A stretch of 64,000 nucleotides of DNA from Bremerella sp. TYQ1 (lineage in GTDB: Bacteria; Planctomycetota; Planctomycetia; Pirellulales; Pirellulaceae), in NCBI RefSeq assembly GCF_020150455.1, contig NZ_CP083740.1, forward strand, positions 2,480,001 to 2,544,000, given 5' to 3'. Position numbers and translations under genes: made by a program. Position 1 is the stretch's first letter. Each line of letters starts with the position of its first letter. Positions 27,817 to 36,888 of this stretch are shown here, piece by piece. The notes under the pieces were generated by a model. That model was given only the letters and a program-made list of their open reading frames with translations. It did not search any database and was not told the DNA's origin.

Positions 27817-28065
27817 ATGTCCGAAGAAAAACCTTCGCTCGATGCCATCAAGCAGTACCTTCGCCAAGGGCAAAAGATCCAAGCAATTAAGGCTCTGCGT
27901 GAAGAAAGCGGCATCGGCTTAAAGGAAGCCAAAGATCAAGTCGACGCGATTCAGGCCAAAATGATTGCAGACGGAGAATCCCTGCCGAAAGCCAGTGGCT
28001 GCGCCGGCGTGCTCATCCTGTTTGCAGCCGGCCTCGGTACAGTCGGCGCATGGATGCTGACGTAA
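27817..28065 (+). CDS. L7/L12 C-terminal-like domain protein with membrane anchor
   Basis: 82 residues; ATG preceded by AGGAAG. Residues 8-45 (DAIKQYLRQGQKIQAIKALREESGIG, then LKEAKDQVDAI) match the C-terminal domain of ribosomal protein L7/L12, whose conserved KIxAIKxLRE...GLKEAK helix contacts translation factors. The remainder is a short linker and one hydrophobic helix (CAGVLILFAAGLGTVGAWML). It is therefore not a ribosomal stalk protein but a membrane-anchored relative. The role is unknown; such small proteins occur in several bacterial phyla. Confidence 0.78.
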   Translation: MSEEKPSLDAIKQYLRQGQKIQAIKALREESGIGLKEAKDQVDAIQAKMIADGESLPKASGCAGVLILFAAGLGTVGAWMLT

Positions 28066-28387
28066 CCGCTCGTCTTTTGATGCTAGAACTTGCGAGTCCC
28101 TCTCTTGGTGGCAACCTCTTATGACCACCATCGACTTCGCTAACTCTTAATATCCGCGTTCTCGTGGCACAAAGCATCGACGTTTCCGTACGATGTCCCT
28201 AGTTTTTCCCTGCTTTCACGCGATCGCTGAGACAAATCGTCCTCGCGATTTCCGCAAACTAAGACATTGTTGCAGAAAAAACGGAAATTTATCGGCCAAA
28301 CTAAACCACTTGGCTGCGAGTGCTTGCAGAAAGAAAAAACTTTCGATTTCGATAACGTCTTTGGGGGTGGTGCGGCCCTCGAGAACT
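28066..28387 (+). other. Region upstream of the ECF sigma operon
   Basis: About 322 bp. The sigma-factor frame stays open back to 28193, but the sequence there has no sigma-factor character. The promoter of the sigma/FecR operon should lie here. Nothing else is recognised. Confidence 0.5.
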
Positions 28388-28933
28388 ATGGCCACATCTT
28401 CTAGCGACAACACTACGAAACAGACCCGCTTCGCTGAGGTGTACATCACCAACCAAGAGCGACTGCGAGGTTACGTTTACTCGCTAGTGGCGAATTGGAA
28501 CGACGCCGAGGAAGTTTTCCAACGTACGAGCCTCTGCTTATGGCGGAAATGGGAGCAATTTGATCAAGACCGAGACTTCCTGCCCTGGGCATTCGGTATC
28601 GCTCGAATCGAGGCGAAGCGATTTTTGTCCGAACGAAGCCGCCAGCAAAAAATGCTTAGCGACTCCGCCATGGACGCCCTGGACGTTGCCATTATTGAAA
28701 ACTCGGAAGCCTTAGACGAACGCCTCGCAGCGCTCGAACATTGCGTCAAAAAGCTCCCTGCACAGCAACGCTCGATGTTGTGGACATCCTACAAGACTTC
28801 GATCTCGATCGAACAAGTCGGCGAACTGTTCGGGCTGTCTGCGAATGCCGTTTACAAACGACTTCGCAAGATTCGCGAGCAACTGCATCGCTGCATCGAC
28901 GTACGACTCTCAAGCTGGGGAGAAGGCCTATGA
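28388..28933 (+). CDS. ECF RNA polymerase sigma factor (Rhodopirellula/Verrucomicrobium family)
   Basis: 181 residues from the ATG at 28388. Region 2 is AEVYITNQERLRGYVYSLVANW, then NDAEEVFQRTSLCLWRKWEQFD and DFLPWAFGIARIEAKRFL. Region 4 is LPAQQRSMLWTSYKTSISIE, then QVGELFGLSANAVYKRLRKIREQL. This is the sigma type that in Planctomycetes and Verrucomicrobia precedes FecR-like genes. Its stop codon overlaps the next ATG (ATGA at 28930-28933), so the two are translationally coupled, and FecR is likely its regulator. Confidence 0.9.
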   Translation: MATSSSDNTTKQTRFAEVYITNQERLRGYVYSLVANWNDAEEVFQRTSLCLWRKWEQFDQDRDFLPWAFGIARIEAKRFLSERSRQQKMLSDSAMDALDVAIIENSEALDERLAALEHCVKKLPAQQRSMLWTSYKTSISIEQVGELFGLSANAVYKRLRKIREQLHRCIDVRLSSWGEGL

Positions 28934-30354
28934 ATTCCTCGCCTAAAAAGATCGTTGGCCAGATGATTGACGATCCGAAAATCTTAAAGCTTGTCGATCT
29001 TTGCCTCAGCGATCAAGCCTCGCCAGAACAGTGGCAGGAACTCAGCCAGCTGATTGTCGAACGCAAAGACGTCTGCGAGTACTACGCCGCCCAGGCCGTC
29101 ACTGGAGCACGCCTGGCATGGATCAGCAAGATCGACGAAGAGAGTGAACGAGAAATCCTGGAACGGATCGAGAAGGACGACTTGCTCGCTGCCATCGAGG
29201 AGCCTTCCGCCACTCAGTTTTCTTATCGTCGTGTGACCCTGACTGTCGGTGCATTTTGTGCTGCCATGTTGATCTTGTTTGGCGGACTAGCCGTTTCGCT
29301 GCTCTACCAAAACCACTCCCTTCCCAAGTCCAATGTTGCTTCGAGTGGCCCCGTCCCTCCGACGATCGTTGTCGCCAACGTTCCGGGACACTCTAAACCA
29401 CTTGAGATCTACGGCGACGATGTGCTTGATTTGCCGGAAGGTATTTTCGATGCCACGACCGCGTCAGGCATGACCGTCCAGTTTTCTGGTCCCCTGAAAC
29501 TTCGCGTTGACCAGCCCCTTTCCTGGCGACTCATCTACGGAAAATTGATTGCCGAGGTCAATTCCATATCAAACGGCTTCACTGTTCATACACCACACGC
29601 AAGCGTAGTCGATCTCGGTACAAAATTTGGAGTGGCGTTCGGCGAAGATGGCCAAACGAAAGTTTTGGTCTATGAAGGAAACGTGTCCGTCACGTCTGGA
29701 ACCGTCGCTCGAAAATTGGTCAGTGGCGAAGGTCTTTCGATCGCAAGTATCGGCAACTTTCAGAAGCTCGATCCTGTCAGCGCGGAACAGTTCCTGATTC
29801 CCAGCGGAATTCCTACTTCGATCATCGCCGACGTTCAGCATAACTCGGTTAACGATGCTCAACCATTTTCCATTGTCCGCGGTGGTTTCCGTGAAGGAGC
29901 GCCTGCTTATGTCGATCGTGTTCACCAATGGAGTGGAGTCGATGCTGGCGGCATTCCGAAATGGATGGCCGATCAAGACTACGTTCAGTTTCCCAACGAC
30001 TGGAAATTCGATAGCGATTGGAATCGCCGCAGCGACTTGGAAATTCGTGTGCAATTTAGTGGGCCGGTGGTCGCCTATCTATTAATGGACGAGCGATTGG
30101 AAGAGCCAGATTGGCTGACTCAACGCTTCACGAAAACAAGCATTACGATCGGACTCGACAAGGGTTCGCATGAAGACCCTCGCACAGGCTCCAACTACAA
30201 ACTTCCGCAGGAGAAAGGGCCTGGACGATCAATCGATGTCTCTCTTCGCGTTTGGCGAATCGTATTGCCAGACGGAGGCGAACTACAACTCGGCCCTTTG
30301 GGTCAGCGAAACAGCGACTGGGTTGTCCCTGGTCTCGTCGCTCGACCACTTTAA
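28930..30354 (+). CDS. FecR-domain transmembrane protein (putative sigma regulator)
   Basis: 474 residues. The N-terminal 95 residues are cytoplasmic and helical (VGQMIDDPKILKLVDLCLSD, then WQELSQLIVERKDVCEYYAAQ), one membrane helix lies near 99-122 (TVGAFCAAMLILFGGLAVSLL), and an extracytoplasmic FecR domain spans about 150-260, with DLPEGIFDATTASGMTVQFSGP, the GKLIAEV strand, and the hallmark VVDLGTKFGVAF followed by VLVYEGNVSV. The C-terminal 200 residues are an unnamed beta-rich domain. It probably senses an envelope signal and controls the coupled ECF sigma factor. Confidence 0.88.
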   Translation: MNSSPKKIVGQMIDDPKILKLVDLCLSDQASPEQWQELSQLIVERKDVCEYYAAQAVTGARLAWISKIDEESEREILERIEKDDLLAAIEEPSATQFSYRRVTLTVGAFCAAMLILFGGLAVSLLYQNHSLPKSNVASSGPVPPTIVVANVPGHSKPLEIYGDDVLDLPEGIFDATTASGMTVQFSGPLKLRVDQPLSWRLIYGKLIAEVNSISNGFTVHTPHASVVDLGTKFGVAFGEDGQTKVLVYEGNVSVTSGTVARKLVSGEGLSIASIGNFQKLDPVSAEQFLIPSGIPTSIIADVQHNSVNDAQPFSIVRGGFREGAPAYVDRVHQWSGVDAGGIPKWMADQDYVQFPNDWKFDSDWNRRSDLEIRVQFSGPVVAYLLMDERLEEPDWLTQRFTKTSITIGLDKGSHEDPRTGSNYKLPQEKGPGRSIDVSLRVWRIVLPDGGELQLGPLGQRNSDWVVPGLVARPL

Positions 30355-30406
30355 TTCTCTCGACACCTAATTCGTACGTTCTATTTTCAAAGGCTTATCA
30401 GATCTT

Positions 30407-31405
30407 ATGAACATCACTCGCCGCAAGGGATTTACCCTGGTCGAACTGCTGGTCGTGATCGCCATTATTGGCGTCTTGATCGCATTGTTGCTGCCAGCCG
30501 TTCAGCAAGCACGTGAAGCAGCTCGCCGAATGCAGTGCACCAATCACTTGAAACAAATTGGGCTCGCGCTGCATAACTATCACGATACGTTCGGTGCGTT
30601 TCCCGCAATCAGCTACGACCATGAAGTCAACGGCGGAGACGAAACACGACACTCTAGCTGGAGCTGGGGAACGTTGATTCTGCCGCAAATGGAGCAAGGA
30701 TCTGCCTACGACATTCTCGCACCGAGCAGCCCCGATCGTCTGCATGAGGCAGTCAACAAGCCTGAAAAGCTGGCCGTTTTGCAAACTCCACTTTCCACAT
30801 GGCGTTGCCCGTCCGATACCGGTCCCGACTTAAACACGCACTTTGGGATCAACAATGGTTCCGGGAACCAGTCGCAAGACGTTCAAATCGCTACCGCCAA
30901 TTACCTGGGCGTTAACTCGCAAGGGAACATTGATCGCCAGCGTTTTCACAACGGCGTGTTCTGCCCAGGTACCGACGTCCAAAGCAATGCTCGTCGCGTA
31001 GTCTCGATGCGGCACATCGTCGATGGAACGAGCAATACAGCTATGGTGGGTGAACGTGCTTGGATGATGCAAGGTGTCGAACTGGGCGCTGGGCTTGTAT
31101 TCGGACATACCGGTAACGAAGACATCACCAACAGCCACAACTACGAAGATGGTTTTATCCAGGTCGTCGGCGGCGGTAAGACGCACATCAACACGATCGA
31201 TACATGTGGCTCGTCATGCAACGACGTTGATGGTCGCCAAGGTTTCTCGAGCCTGCACCCCGGCGGAAGTCAGTTTACGTTCGTTGATGGTTCCGTCCAT
31301 TTCATCAGCGAAAACATCGATGACAACTTCGGTGGCCCCACCGATTCCACCTACGAGCGTCTGCTGAACACCATCGACGGTCAACCTTTGGATTTGACCT
31401 TCTAA
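30407..31405 (+). CDS. DUF1559 prepilin-like secreted protein
   Basis: 332 residues: leader MNITRRKG cut before [20 protein letters not shown], the family block AARRMQCTNHLKQIGLALHNYHDT, and the terminal H-X9-DG motif (SLHPGGSQFTFVDGSVHFI). A cysteine pair sits in IDTCGSSCNDVDG. It lies 52 bp after the FecR gene and 68 bp before a lipoprotein gene, so all four genes from 28388 appear to form one operon. The sigma/FecR pair may thus drive expression of this pseudopilin and its partner. Confidence 0.93.
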   Translation: MNITRRKGFTLVELLVVIAIIGVLIALLLPAVQQAREAARRMQCTNHLKQIGLALHNYHDTFGAFPAISYDHEVNGGDETRHSSWSWGTLILPQMEQGSAYDILAPSSPDRLHEAVNKPEKLAVLQTPLSTWRCPSDTGPDLNTHFGINNGSGNQSQDVQIATANYLGVNSQGNIDRQRFHNGVFCPGTDVQSNARRVVSMRHIVDGTSNTAMVGERAWMMQGVELGAGLVFGHTGNEDITNSHNYEDGFIQVVGGGKTHINTIDTCGSSCNDVDGRQGFSSLHPGGSQFTFVDGSVHFISENIDDNFGGPTDSTYERLLNTIDGQPLDLTF

Positions 31406-31422
31406 AGCTTCTTTAATCATTC

Positions 31423-31454
31423 AGCGATTCACCGAATTGTTTTGGTGAATCGCT
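31423..31454 (+). promoter_or_regulatory. Intercistronic hairpin
   Basis: AGCGATTCACC (31423-31433) pairs perfectly with GGTGAATCGCT (31444-31454) around a ten-base A/T-rich loop. It lies between the DUF1559 and lipoprotein stops and starts and has no T run. It could protect the upstream message or partly stop transcription, giving more pseudopilin than lipoprotein. Confidence 0.6.
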
Positions 31455-31473
31455 TCAGTCAGAAAGCAATCTT

Positions 31474-31890
31474 ATGTCTCGCATTCACACATTCTTTCCC
31501 CTGTTCGCGGTGCTGCTGCTGATCGGCTGTAGTGGATCAGGGATTCCTCCTGTTGGTGAAGTCCACGGTCAAATCACGCTCAATGGCGAGCCGGTACCCA
31601 ACTGTCACGTCATGTTCGAGCCGATCGCCGGAGGCCGTAGCTCTTCCGCAATGACCGATGATTCCGGCCGCTACGTTTTGAAATATAAGGGAGACGCAGA
31701 TGGTGCGTTGTTGGGGAAACATCGCGTCCGTCTAATCACTTCACGTGATCCCAGCCGGGACGATAACGGCCGAATCACCGATCCTGGCGTCAAAGAAAAA
31801 CTTCCCAAGGAATACAACTCAGAAACCACACAGCAGGTCGAAGTCGTCGATGGGGACAACCCGATCGACTTCGTTATTCAAACCAGTTGA
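31474..31890 (+). CDS. Carboxypeptidase-regulatory-like lipoprotein
   Basis: 138 residues: signal peptide with lipobox LIGC, then one beta-sandwich repeat (GEVHGQITLNGEPVPNCHVMFEP, GRYVLKYKGDADGALLGKHRVRL) and the closing TTQQVEVVDGDNPIDFVI. It is a clear relative of the lipoprotein at 11636-12070, and again next to a DUF1559 gene, here downstream of it. It ends the operon, with a strong terminator 30 bp later. Confidence 0.88.
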   Translation: MSRIHTFFPLFAVLLLIGCSGSGIPPVGEVHGQITLNGEPVPNCHVMFEPIAGGRSSSAMTDDSGRYVLKYKGDADGALLGKHRVRLITSRDPSRDDNGRITDPGVKEKLPKEYNSETTQQVEVVDGDNPIDFVIQTS

Positions 31891-31920
31891 ACGAACTCGA
31901 CCCGACAAAACCAATAAGAA

Positions 31921-31951
31921 AACGCGTCAGATGTCCCTGACGCGTTTTTTT
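31921..31951 (+). terminator. Terminator of the sigma-FecR-DUF1559 operon
   Basis: AACGCGTCAG and CTGACGCGTT form a perfect ten-base stem with loop ATGTCC, followed by TTTTT. It closes the four-gene operon. Confidence 0.95.
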
Positions 31952-32052
31952 CGTGCGCAACTCATCCGCTTGAAGAATAACGTTGACGCGCGTCGTGCTG
32001 CCGGGCAAGATAGCTTTCCCCGCCCAATTCCTACCGCACGAAGAACCAGCCC

Positions 32053-34347
32053 ATGACTTTGCTTCGTTGTCTTGTCGTCTCGATGATCGTTGCCCTGGCC
32101 CACTCGCTCGTTTACTCGAGTGAACTTCCTGCTGTTTCCGATAAGTCACCGGTCCCCGTCGATCACTTTCCAGATCGCCTGCACGCCGTTGTATGGCGAA
32201 ATTGGGGATTGGTTCCCACGGATCGACTTGCCGATGTTTTGCAGACATCTCCCGAAAATATCGTGGCGATGGCTACCTCGATGGGCTTGTCCCCTTCGCT
32301 TGATGTTCCTGACGAAATGTCAACGCGTGGTTACATTACCATCGTACGACGCAACTGGCATTTGCTTCCCTATTCTCAGCTATTACAGCTGCTGCAGATC
32401 GATGAAAACGAGTTTGCCCACCGCCTTCGCGAAGACGACTTCCTGCTGATCAAGTTAGGTAATCTCAAGCCCAAATGCTCGCCGGTTATTTATCAGCCAC
32501 CCTCCCCTGCGGCAAAATCGAGAGCGGCTGAAATCAAAGCGGTTGTTCAAAATACTTTCGGTGACTTGCTAAACATCGAACAAGAGCCACGGTTCGCGTT
32601 CATCGACGAGTTAAGCAAACTCGAATCAAACGCGACCCAGCAACCACCATCGAGCGGCCGTAGTCAGCATCCCCGCTTTATCTATTCGTATTTCGCGATG
32701 TTCGGCGATCCGCTAAGCGATCCCAAGCTCGATCCTTTTCCCGAGGGACTGCTCGCCCGACTTCAACAGCGAGGCGTCAATGGTGTTTGGCTGCATGTCG
32801 TTTTGCGAGACCTGGCTCCCCCGACAAAGGAATTCCCCGAGTTTGGTGCCGGGCACCGAGAGCGTCTGGAGAATCTTGCCAAGATGGTCGCACGTGCCAA
32901 GCGATACGGCATTGAGATCTATCTTTACATGAACGAGCCCCGGGCCATGCCGGAAGAGTTCTTCACCCACCGCGAGCGAATGCAAGGCGTCCGCGATCCT
33001 GGCTCACCGGTTCCCTACTATGCCATGTGCACGAGCAATCCAGAAGTCCGCCGTTGGGTCAGCGATAGTTTGGCATATGTGTTCGATCGCGTTCCCGATC
33101 TGGGAGGCGTCTTCACGATTACTGCCTCGGAAAACCTGACCAACTGTTCTTCCAAATTCACACACGATCAATGCCCCCGCTGCAAAGATCGCGATGCGTC
33201 GGATATTCTCGTCGAGATCAACACGGCCATCGCAAACGGGGTTCATCGTTCATCTCCTGAAGCGAAAGTGATTGCTTGGGATTGGGGTTGGGCTCGTCAC
33301 GGAGATGCCAGCGATACAGTGGCTAAGCTTCCAGAAGATATCTGGCTGATGTCGGTCAGCGAATGGAAGCTGCCCATCGAGCGAGGAGGCGTGAAAGCCA
33401 CCATCGGCGAGTACTCAATCTCTGCGGTCGGTCCCGGACCGCGGGCGTTGAAGCATTGGCAAGTCGCTCAAGAGAACGATCTGCATACGTTGGCCAAAGT
33501 TCAGTTCAACGTTACCTGGGAAATGGCGGCGGTCCCCTACGTTCCTGTCATGAATCTGATCGCCCAGCACAATGCCAATCTGGCCGCGGCAAAACTTGAC
33601 GGTCAGATGCTTAGTTGGTCGCTGGGTGGGTATCCTTCACCCAACTTGGAGCTCGCCAAATACTTTGCCGAAGATCCCACGCTTACCGTCGATCAAGCGC
33701 TCGAGAAACTGGCTCAATCGACCTATGGGGACGCGGCCGCCGCGGAAGCGAAACTTGCCTGGAAGCATTTCAGCGAGGGCTACTCCGAGTATCCTTATGC
33801 AGGCATGTACACCGGGCCACAACATATCGGCCCCGCGAATTTGTTGTACGCTGAGTCAACCGGATATGCCCCCGGAATGGTCTGCTTTCCCTACGACAAC
33901 TTAAAGCGTTGGAGTGTTCCCTTTCCGCCGGAAGTTTATGCCCAACAATTCGAGAAGATCGCCACTGGTTTCGAGCGAGGGCTAACACATCTTGAAAAGG
34001 CAGCGGCTCAAGCTCCATCTGAAAAGCAGGCTTTCGTACGAAACGATTTGAGCAATGCCCAAGCATGCCAGCTTCACTTTCAAACCGTTCCTCAGCAGGT
34101 TCGGTACATACTTGCCAGGGATCAGTTTGCCGCAGCCGACGATGACGTCAGTCGCGATGCAGCAAGAGAGAAAATTCAAGAGGCTTTGGATTCCGAAATC
34201 AAAACGGCCGTTGCCCTCTATCCTGTGGTTGCCGCCGATTCACGCATCGGCTACGAGGCATCGAATCATTACTTCTATGTCCCGCACGACGTCATCGAAA
34301 AAGTGATCAACTGCCACTACCTGAAGCAGCACTTCGCCAAGGAGTAA
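32053..34347 (+). CDS. Secreted TIM-barrel glycoside-hydrolase-like protein with N-terminal tandem motif
   Basis: 764 residues with a signal peptide (first 22). Residues 47-79 and 97-131 are two copies of an unusual motif, RNWGLVPTDRLADVLQ and RNWHLLPYSQLLQLLQ, each continuing into a short helix. From about 215 a TIM-barrel-like domain follows (FIYSYFAMFGDPL, RGVNGVWLHVVLRDL, AKRYGIEIYLYMNEP, GVFTITASENLTNC, CPRC, VIAWDWGW), which looks like the catalytic part of GH20-like beta-hexosaminidases; candidate acids are in TITASENL and WDWG. A helical C-terminus holds a YPYAGMYTGPQHIGPANLLY segment. The substrate is unknown. It probably acts on extracellular or host glycans. Confidence 0.72.
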   Translation: MTLLRCLVVSMIVALAHSLVYSSELPAVSDKSPVPVDHFPDRLHAVVWRNWGLVPTDRLADVLQTSPENIVAMATSMGLSPSLDVPDEMSTRGYITIVRRNWHLLPYSQLLQLLQIDENEFAHRLREDDFLLIKLGNLKPKCSPVIYQPPSPAAKSRAAEIKAVVQNTFGDLLNIEQEPRFAFIDELSKLESNATQQPPSSGRSQHPRFIYSYFAMFGDPLSDPKLDPFPEGLLARLQQRGVNGVWLHVVLRDLAPPTKEFPEFGAGHRERLENLAKMVARAKRYGIEIYLYMNEPRAMPEEFFTHRERMQGVRDPGSPVPYYAMCTSNPEVRRWVSDSLAYVFDRVPDLGGVFTITASENLTNCSSKFTHDQCPRCKDRDASDILVEINTAIANGVHRSSPEAKVIAWDWGWARHGDASDTVAKLPEDIWLMSVSEWKLPIERGGVKATIGEYSISAVGPGPRALKHWQVAQENDLHTLAKVQFNVTWEMAAVPYVPVMNLIAQHNANLAAAKLDGQMLSWSLGGYPSPNLELAKYFAEDPTLTVDQALEKLAQSTYGDAAAAEAKLAWKHFSEGYSEYPYAGMYTGPQHIGPANLLYAESTGYAPGMVCFPYDNLKRWSVPFPPEVYAQQFEKIATGFERGLTHLEKAAAQAPSEKQAFVRNDLSNAQACQLHFQTVPQQVRYILARDQFAAADDDVSRDAAREKIQEALDSEIKTAVALYPVVAADSRIGYEASNHYFYVPHDVIEKVINCHYLKQHFAKE

Positions 34348-34480
34348 CCGGGCATGCGAACAATTGGCGTGCGCATTTTGTCAATTTGAACTTCGCAAAA
34401 GCTCCTTGTTTGCCGGCGCAATCCAGGTTTTATTGACTAGGGAAATCCCCAAGCCAATTGAATGAAACCTGGACATCCTT

Positions 34481-36091
34481 ATGCCCGCAAGAATTATTGT
34501 TGCCGCGTTACTATTTTGCTTCCTCTTGTTCGGTAGTGAAACCAACGCATGGGCCGGTGAACCTGCTGCGCTTCGCGTGATGACGTGGAACATTTGGCAT
34601 GGAGGCCGCGAAGATGGCGAAAAGCTCGGCGTGGATCGAGTCGTTGAAGTTATTCGGCAAAGCAAAGCCAATGTTATTGCGATGCAGGAAACGTACGGCT
34701 CCGGCGAACGTATCGCAAAAGAGCTTGGCTATCACTTTCATCCACGCGGCACAAACGTTTCTCTACTGAGTCGCTATCCAATCGTGGAAGACATCTCGGT
34801 ATTCGAGCCGTTCAAGTGTGCAGGGGCTATTATTGAACTGCCTGGCAAACGGCAAATTGCCTTTTATTCGATATGGCTTCCCTACGGTGCCGAAATATGG
34901 GCTAAAGGAACCCGTGATGCGAGCGACAAGTCAAGCATGCTTAAAGCGTGTCAGCCATCGTGTGATGATCTGTCCGCGATGTGGAAACTTATCGAGCAAC
35001 GTTTGGCCGATTCGAAGTATGCAGGTATTCCTATCGTCATCGCCGGTGACTTTAACAGCATGTCGCACCTCGACTATATCGCTTCCGCGAAGGACGACTA
35101 CGAAATAGTTGTCGACTGGCCCACCAGCCATGTCTTAGCAGACGAGGGCTTCCGCGACGCTTGGCGAGAAGTTCGTCCTGAAGTAAACCGCAATCTCGAT
35201 GCGACTTGGACGCCGCGATTCCCTGAACAAGAACAAGACCGGATCGATTATATCTACTACCGAGGCGACGCTCTCCAAGCCACTGATGTCGAACGGATCA
35301 ATACTCACACGGACAAGTTCCCCTCGGATCACGCGGCAGTTGTTGCTCAGTTTGCCCTGCTAAAACCGGATCCACCAAAGCAGCGTCTGCGAACGGTAAG
35401 CTACAACATTCGCCATGGCGCCGGGACAAGTGGCAAAGTCGATCTGGAAATGACTGCCGCTCTACTGCGGAATCTTTCCCCTGATATCGTCGGCCTGCAA
35501 GAGGTCGACAACGGAACATCACGCAGCGGGAATACCGCTCAGGCCCAACAGCTTGGCAAACTTCTCGGCATGCATGCGGCGTTCGGCAAATTCATGGATC
35601 TGCAAGGGGGCGAATATGGTATGGGGCTACTCTCACGGCATCCGATCAAATCGGTGCAGGAAGTTAAGTTGCCCAAAGGACACGAGCCGCGTGTCGCGTT
35701 GGCAGTCGAAATCGCCCTTCCTTCCGGGGAAATTATCACCGCAGTCAATGTCCACTTTGATTGGGTCGATGACGATACGTATCGTTTTGCTCAAGCCGAA
35801 CATTTGGCGAAGTATTTACAAGAATTAAAAACGCCCTACATCCTGCTCGGTGACTTTAACGACATCCGTACGTCCCGCACGCTTAAGCTACTTTCAGAAA
35901 ATACGATTGAAGCGAAAAAGCCCACAAGCCGCTTCCGAACATGGCCGTCGGATAAACCGGAAGTCGAAATCGACTTTATCTTTGCCTCACCAATCGACCG
36001 CTGGAATGCCCCGCTTTGCCGCGTCTTGGAAGCTCCCACGACATCTGATCATTGTCCGGTCTTTAGCGTGCTGGAGTTAAGCCAACCGTAG
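34481..36091 (+). CDS. Secreted protein with two endonuclease/exonuclease/phosphatase domains
   Basis: 536 residues with a signal peptide (MPARIIVAALLFCFLLFGSE, cut near AWAGEP). Two complete EEP domains follow in tandem. The first (about 28-290) has TWNIWHGG, AMQETYG, IVIAGDFNSMSH, DRIDYIYYRG and SDHAAVVAQF. The second (about 300-536) has SYNIRHGAG, GLQEVDNG, ILLGDFNDI, VEIDFIFASP and SDHCPVFS. Each carries the Asn, Glu, Asp-Asn and Asp-His residues of a metal phosphodiesterase. EEP enzymes attack nucleic acids, phospholipids or inositol phosphates; the target is open. A tandem pair in one chain is uncommon. Confidence 0.88.
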   Translation: MPARIIVAALLFCFLLFGSETNAWAGEPAALRVMTWNIWHGGREDGEKLGVDRVVEVIRQSKANVIAMQETYGSGERIAKELGYHFHPRGTNVSLLSRYPIVEDISVFEPFKCAGAIIELPGKRQIAFYSIWLPYGAEIWAKGTRDASDKSSMLKACQPSCDDLSAMWKLIEQRLADSKYAGIPIVIAGDFNSMSHLDYIASAKDDYEIVVDWPTSHVLADEGFRDAWREVRPEVNRNLDATWTPRFPEQEQDRIDYIYYRGDALQATDVERINTHTDKFPSDHAAVVAQFALLKPDPPKQRLRTVSYNIRHGAGTSGKVDLEMTAALLRNLSPDIVGLQEVDNGTSRSGNTAQAQQLGKLLGMHAAFGKFMDLQGGEYGMGLLSRHPIKSVQEVKLPKGHEPRVALAVEIALPSGEIITAVNVHFDWVDDDTYRFAQAEHLAKYLQELKTPYILLGDFNDIRTSRTLKLLSENTIEAKKPTSRFRTWPSDKPEVEIDFIFASPIDRWNAPLCRVLEAPTTSDHCPVFSVLELSQP

Positions 36092-36102
36092 CTCAAAACA
36101 GA

Positions 36103-36888
36103 CTACGGCCACTCCGGTTCACGTTTTTCAAGGTAAGCCGTTAAGCCTTCTTTGGCGGCTTCGGTCGTGCGACTTGTCGCGCTTGCGGCAGCTCCGAGCG
36201 AAATCAACATTTCGAGCTGCTCGCCCACCGTTTCGTTCAAATGCTTCTTGGTCAATTGAACGGCCTGGGGGGCAGCTTGGGAGATTTGCTGGGTCAATTC
36301 TGCGGCATAGGCCCACAGGTTTTTGGCCGGCACAATTTCATCGTAAGCACCGATCTGAACGGCGCGTTCGGCCGAGATCGTTTCGCCAGTTAACAAGAGC
36401 CGGGCCGCGTGACGCCCTCCGGTGCGGAAGTGAAGTAGTGGAGTGCATAGCCCGCTAACGATGCCACGCTTCGGTTCAGGAAACCCTAACGAAGCGTCCG
36501 GTCCCGCGATGGCAATATCGGATGCCAACACTAGTCCTGCCCCGAAGCCCATCGCCGGGCCATTCACCGCTGCGATAATTGGTTTGGGAAACTGCAGCAT
36601 CAATTGCAGAAGTTCCGCAAGGCTGCTGGTGTCTTGGTGCCAGCGATCAAAATTGTCGTCTTCCTTGACGATTTCGTGCATCTCCTCCAAGCAAAGCCCA
36701 GAGCAAAACGCCGAGCCACCGCCGGTGAGCACAATCGCTCGGACTTTTCGCTCGCCATGCAAGTCGCGGAAAGCTTGAATCAGATCGAAAACCATCGCTC
36801 GCGTCAGAGCGTTGCGTTTCTCATCTCGATGAATCGAAATGGTGCCAAGGGACTGATGAACTTTGACCTGGATGGGGGGCTGAGACAT
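36103..36888 (-). CDS. Enoyl-CoA hydratase/isomerase family protein
   Basis: 261 residues from the ATG at 36888, where homology begins (SQPPIQVKVHQSLGTISIHR); the open frame to 37173 is not coding-like. Crotonase fold signatures are the oxyanion-hole segments NALTRAMV, FCSGLCLEEM and AAVNGPAMGFGAGLVLASDIAIA, the last a close match to the family signature. The usual catalytic glutamates at the two standard positions are GFPEPKRG (one kept) and SLGFP (the other unclear), so the precise reaction (hydratase, isomerase or other) is uncertain. No fatty-acid oxidation partner adjoins. Confidence 0.87.
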   Translation of the reverse strand: MSQPPIQVKVHQSLGTISIHRDEKRNALTRAMVFDLIQAFRDLHGERKVRAIVLTGGGSAFCSGLCLEEMHEIVKEDDNFDRWHQDTSSLAELLQLMLQFPKPIIAAVNGPAMGFGAGLVLASDIAIAGPDASLGFPEPKRGIVSGLCTPLLHFRTGGRHAARLLLTGETISAERAVQIGAYDEIVPAKNLWAYAAELTQQISQAAPQAVQLTKKHLNETVGEQLEMLISLGAAASATSRTTEAAKEGLTAYLEKREPEWP

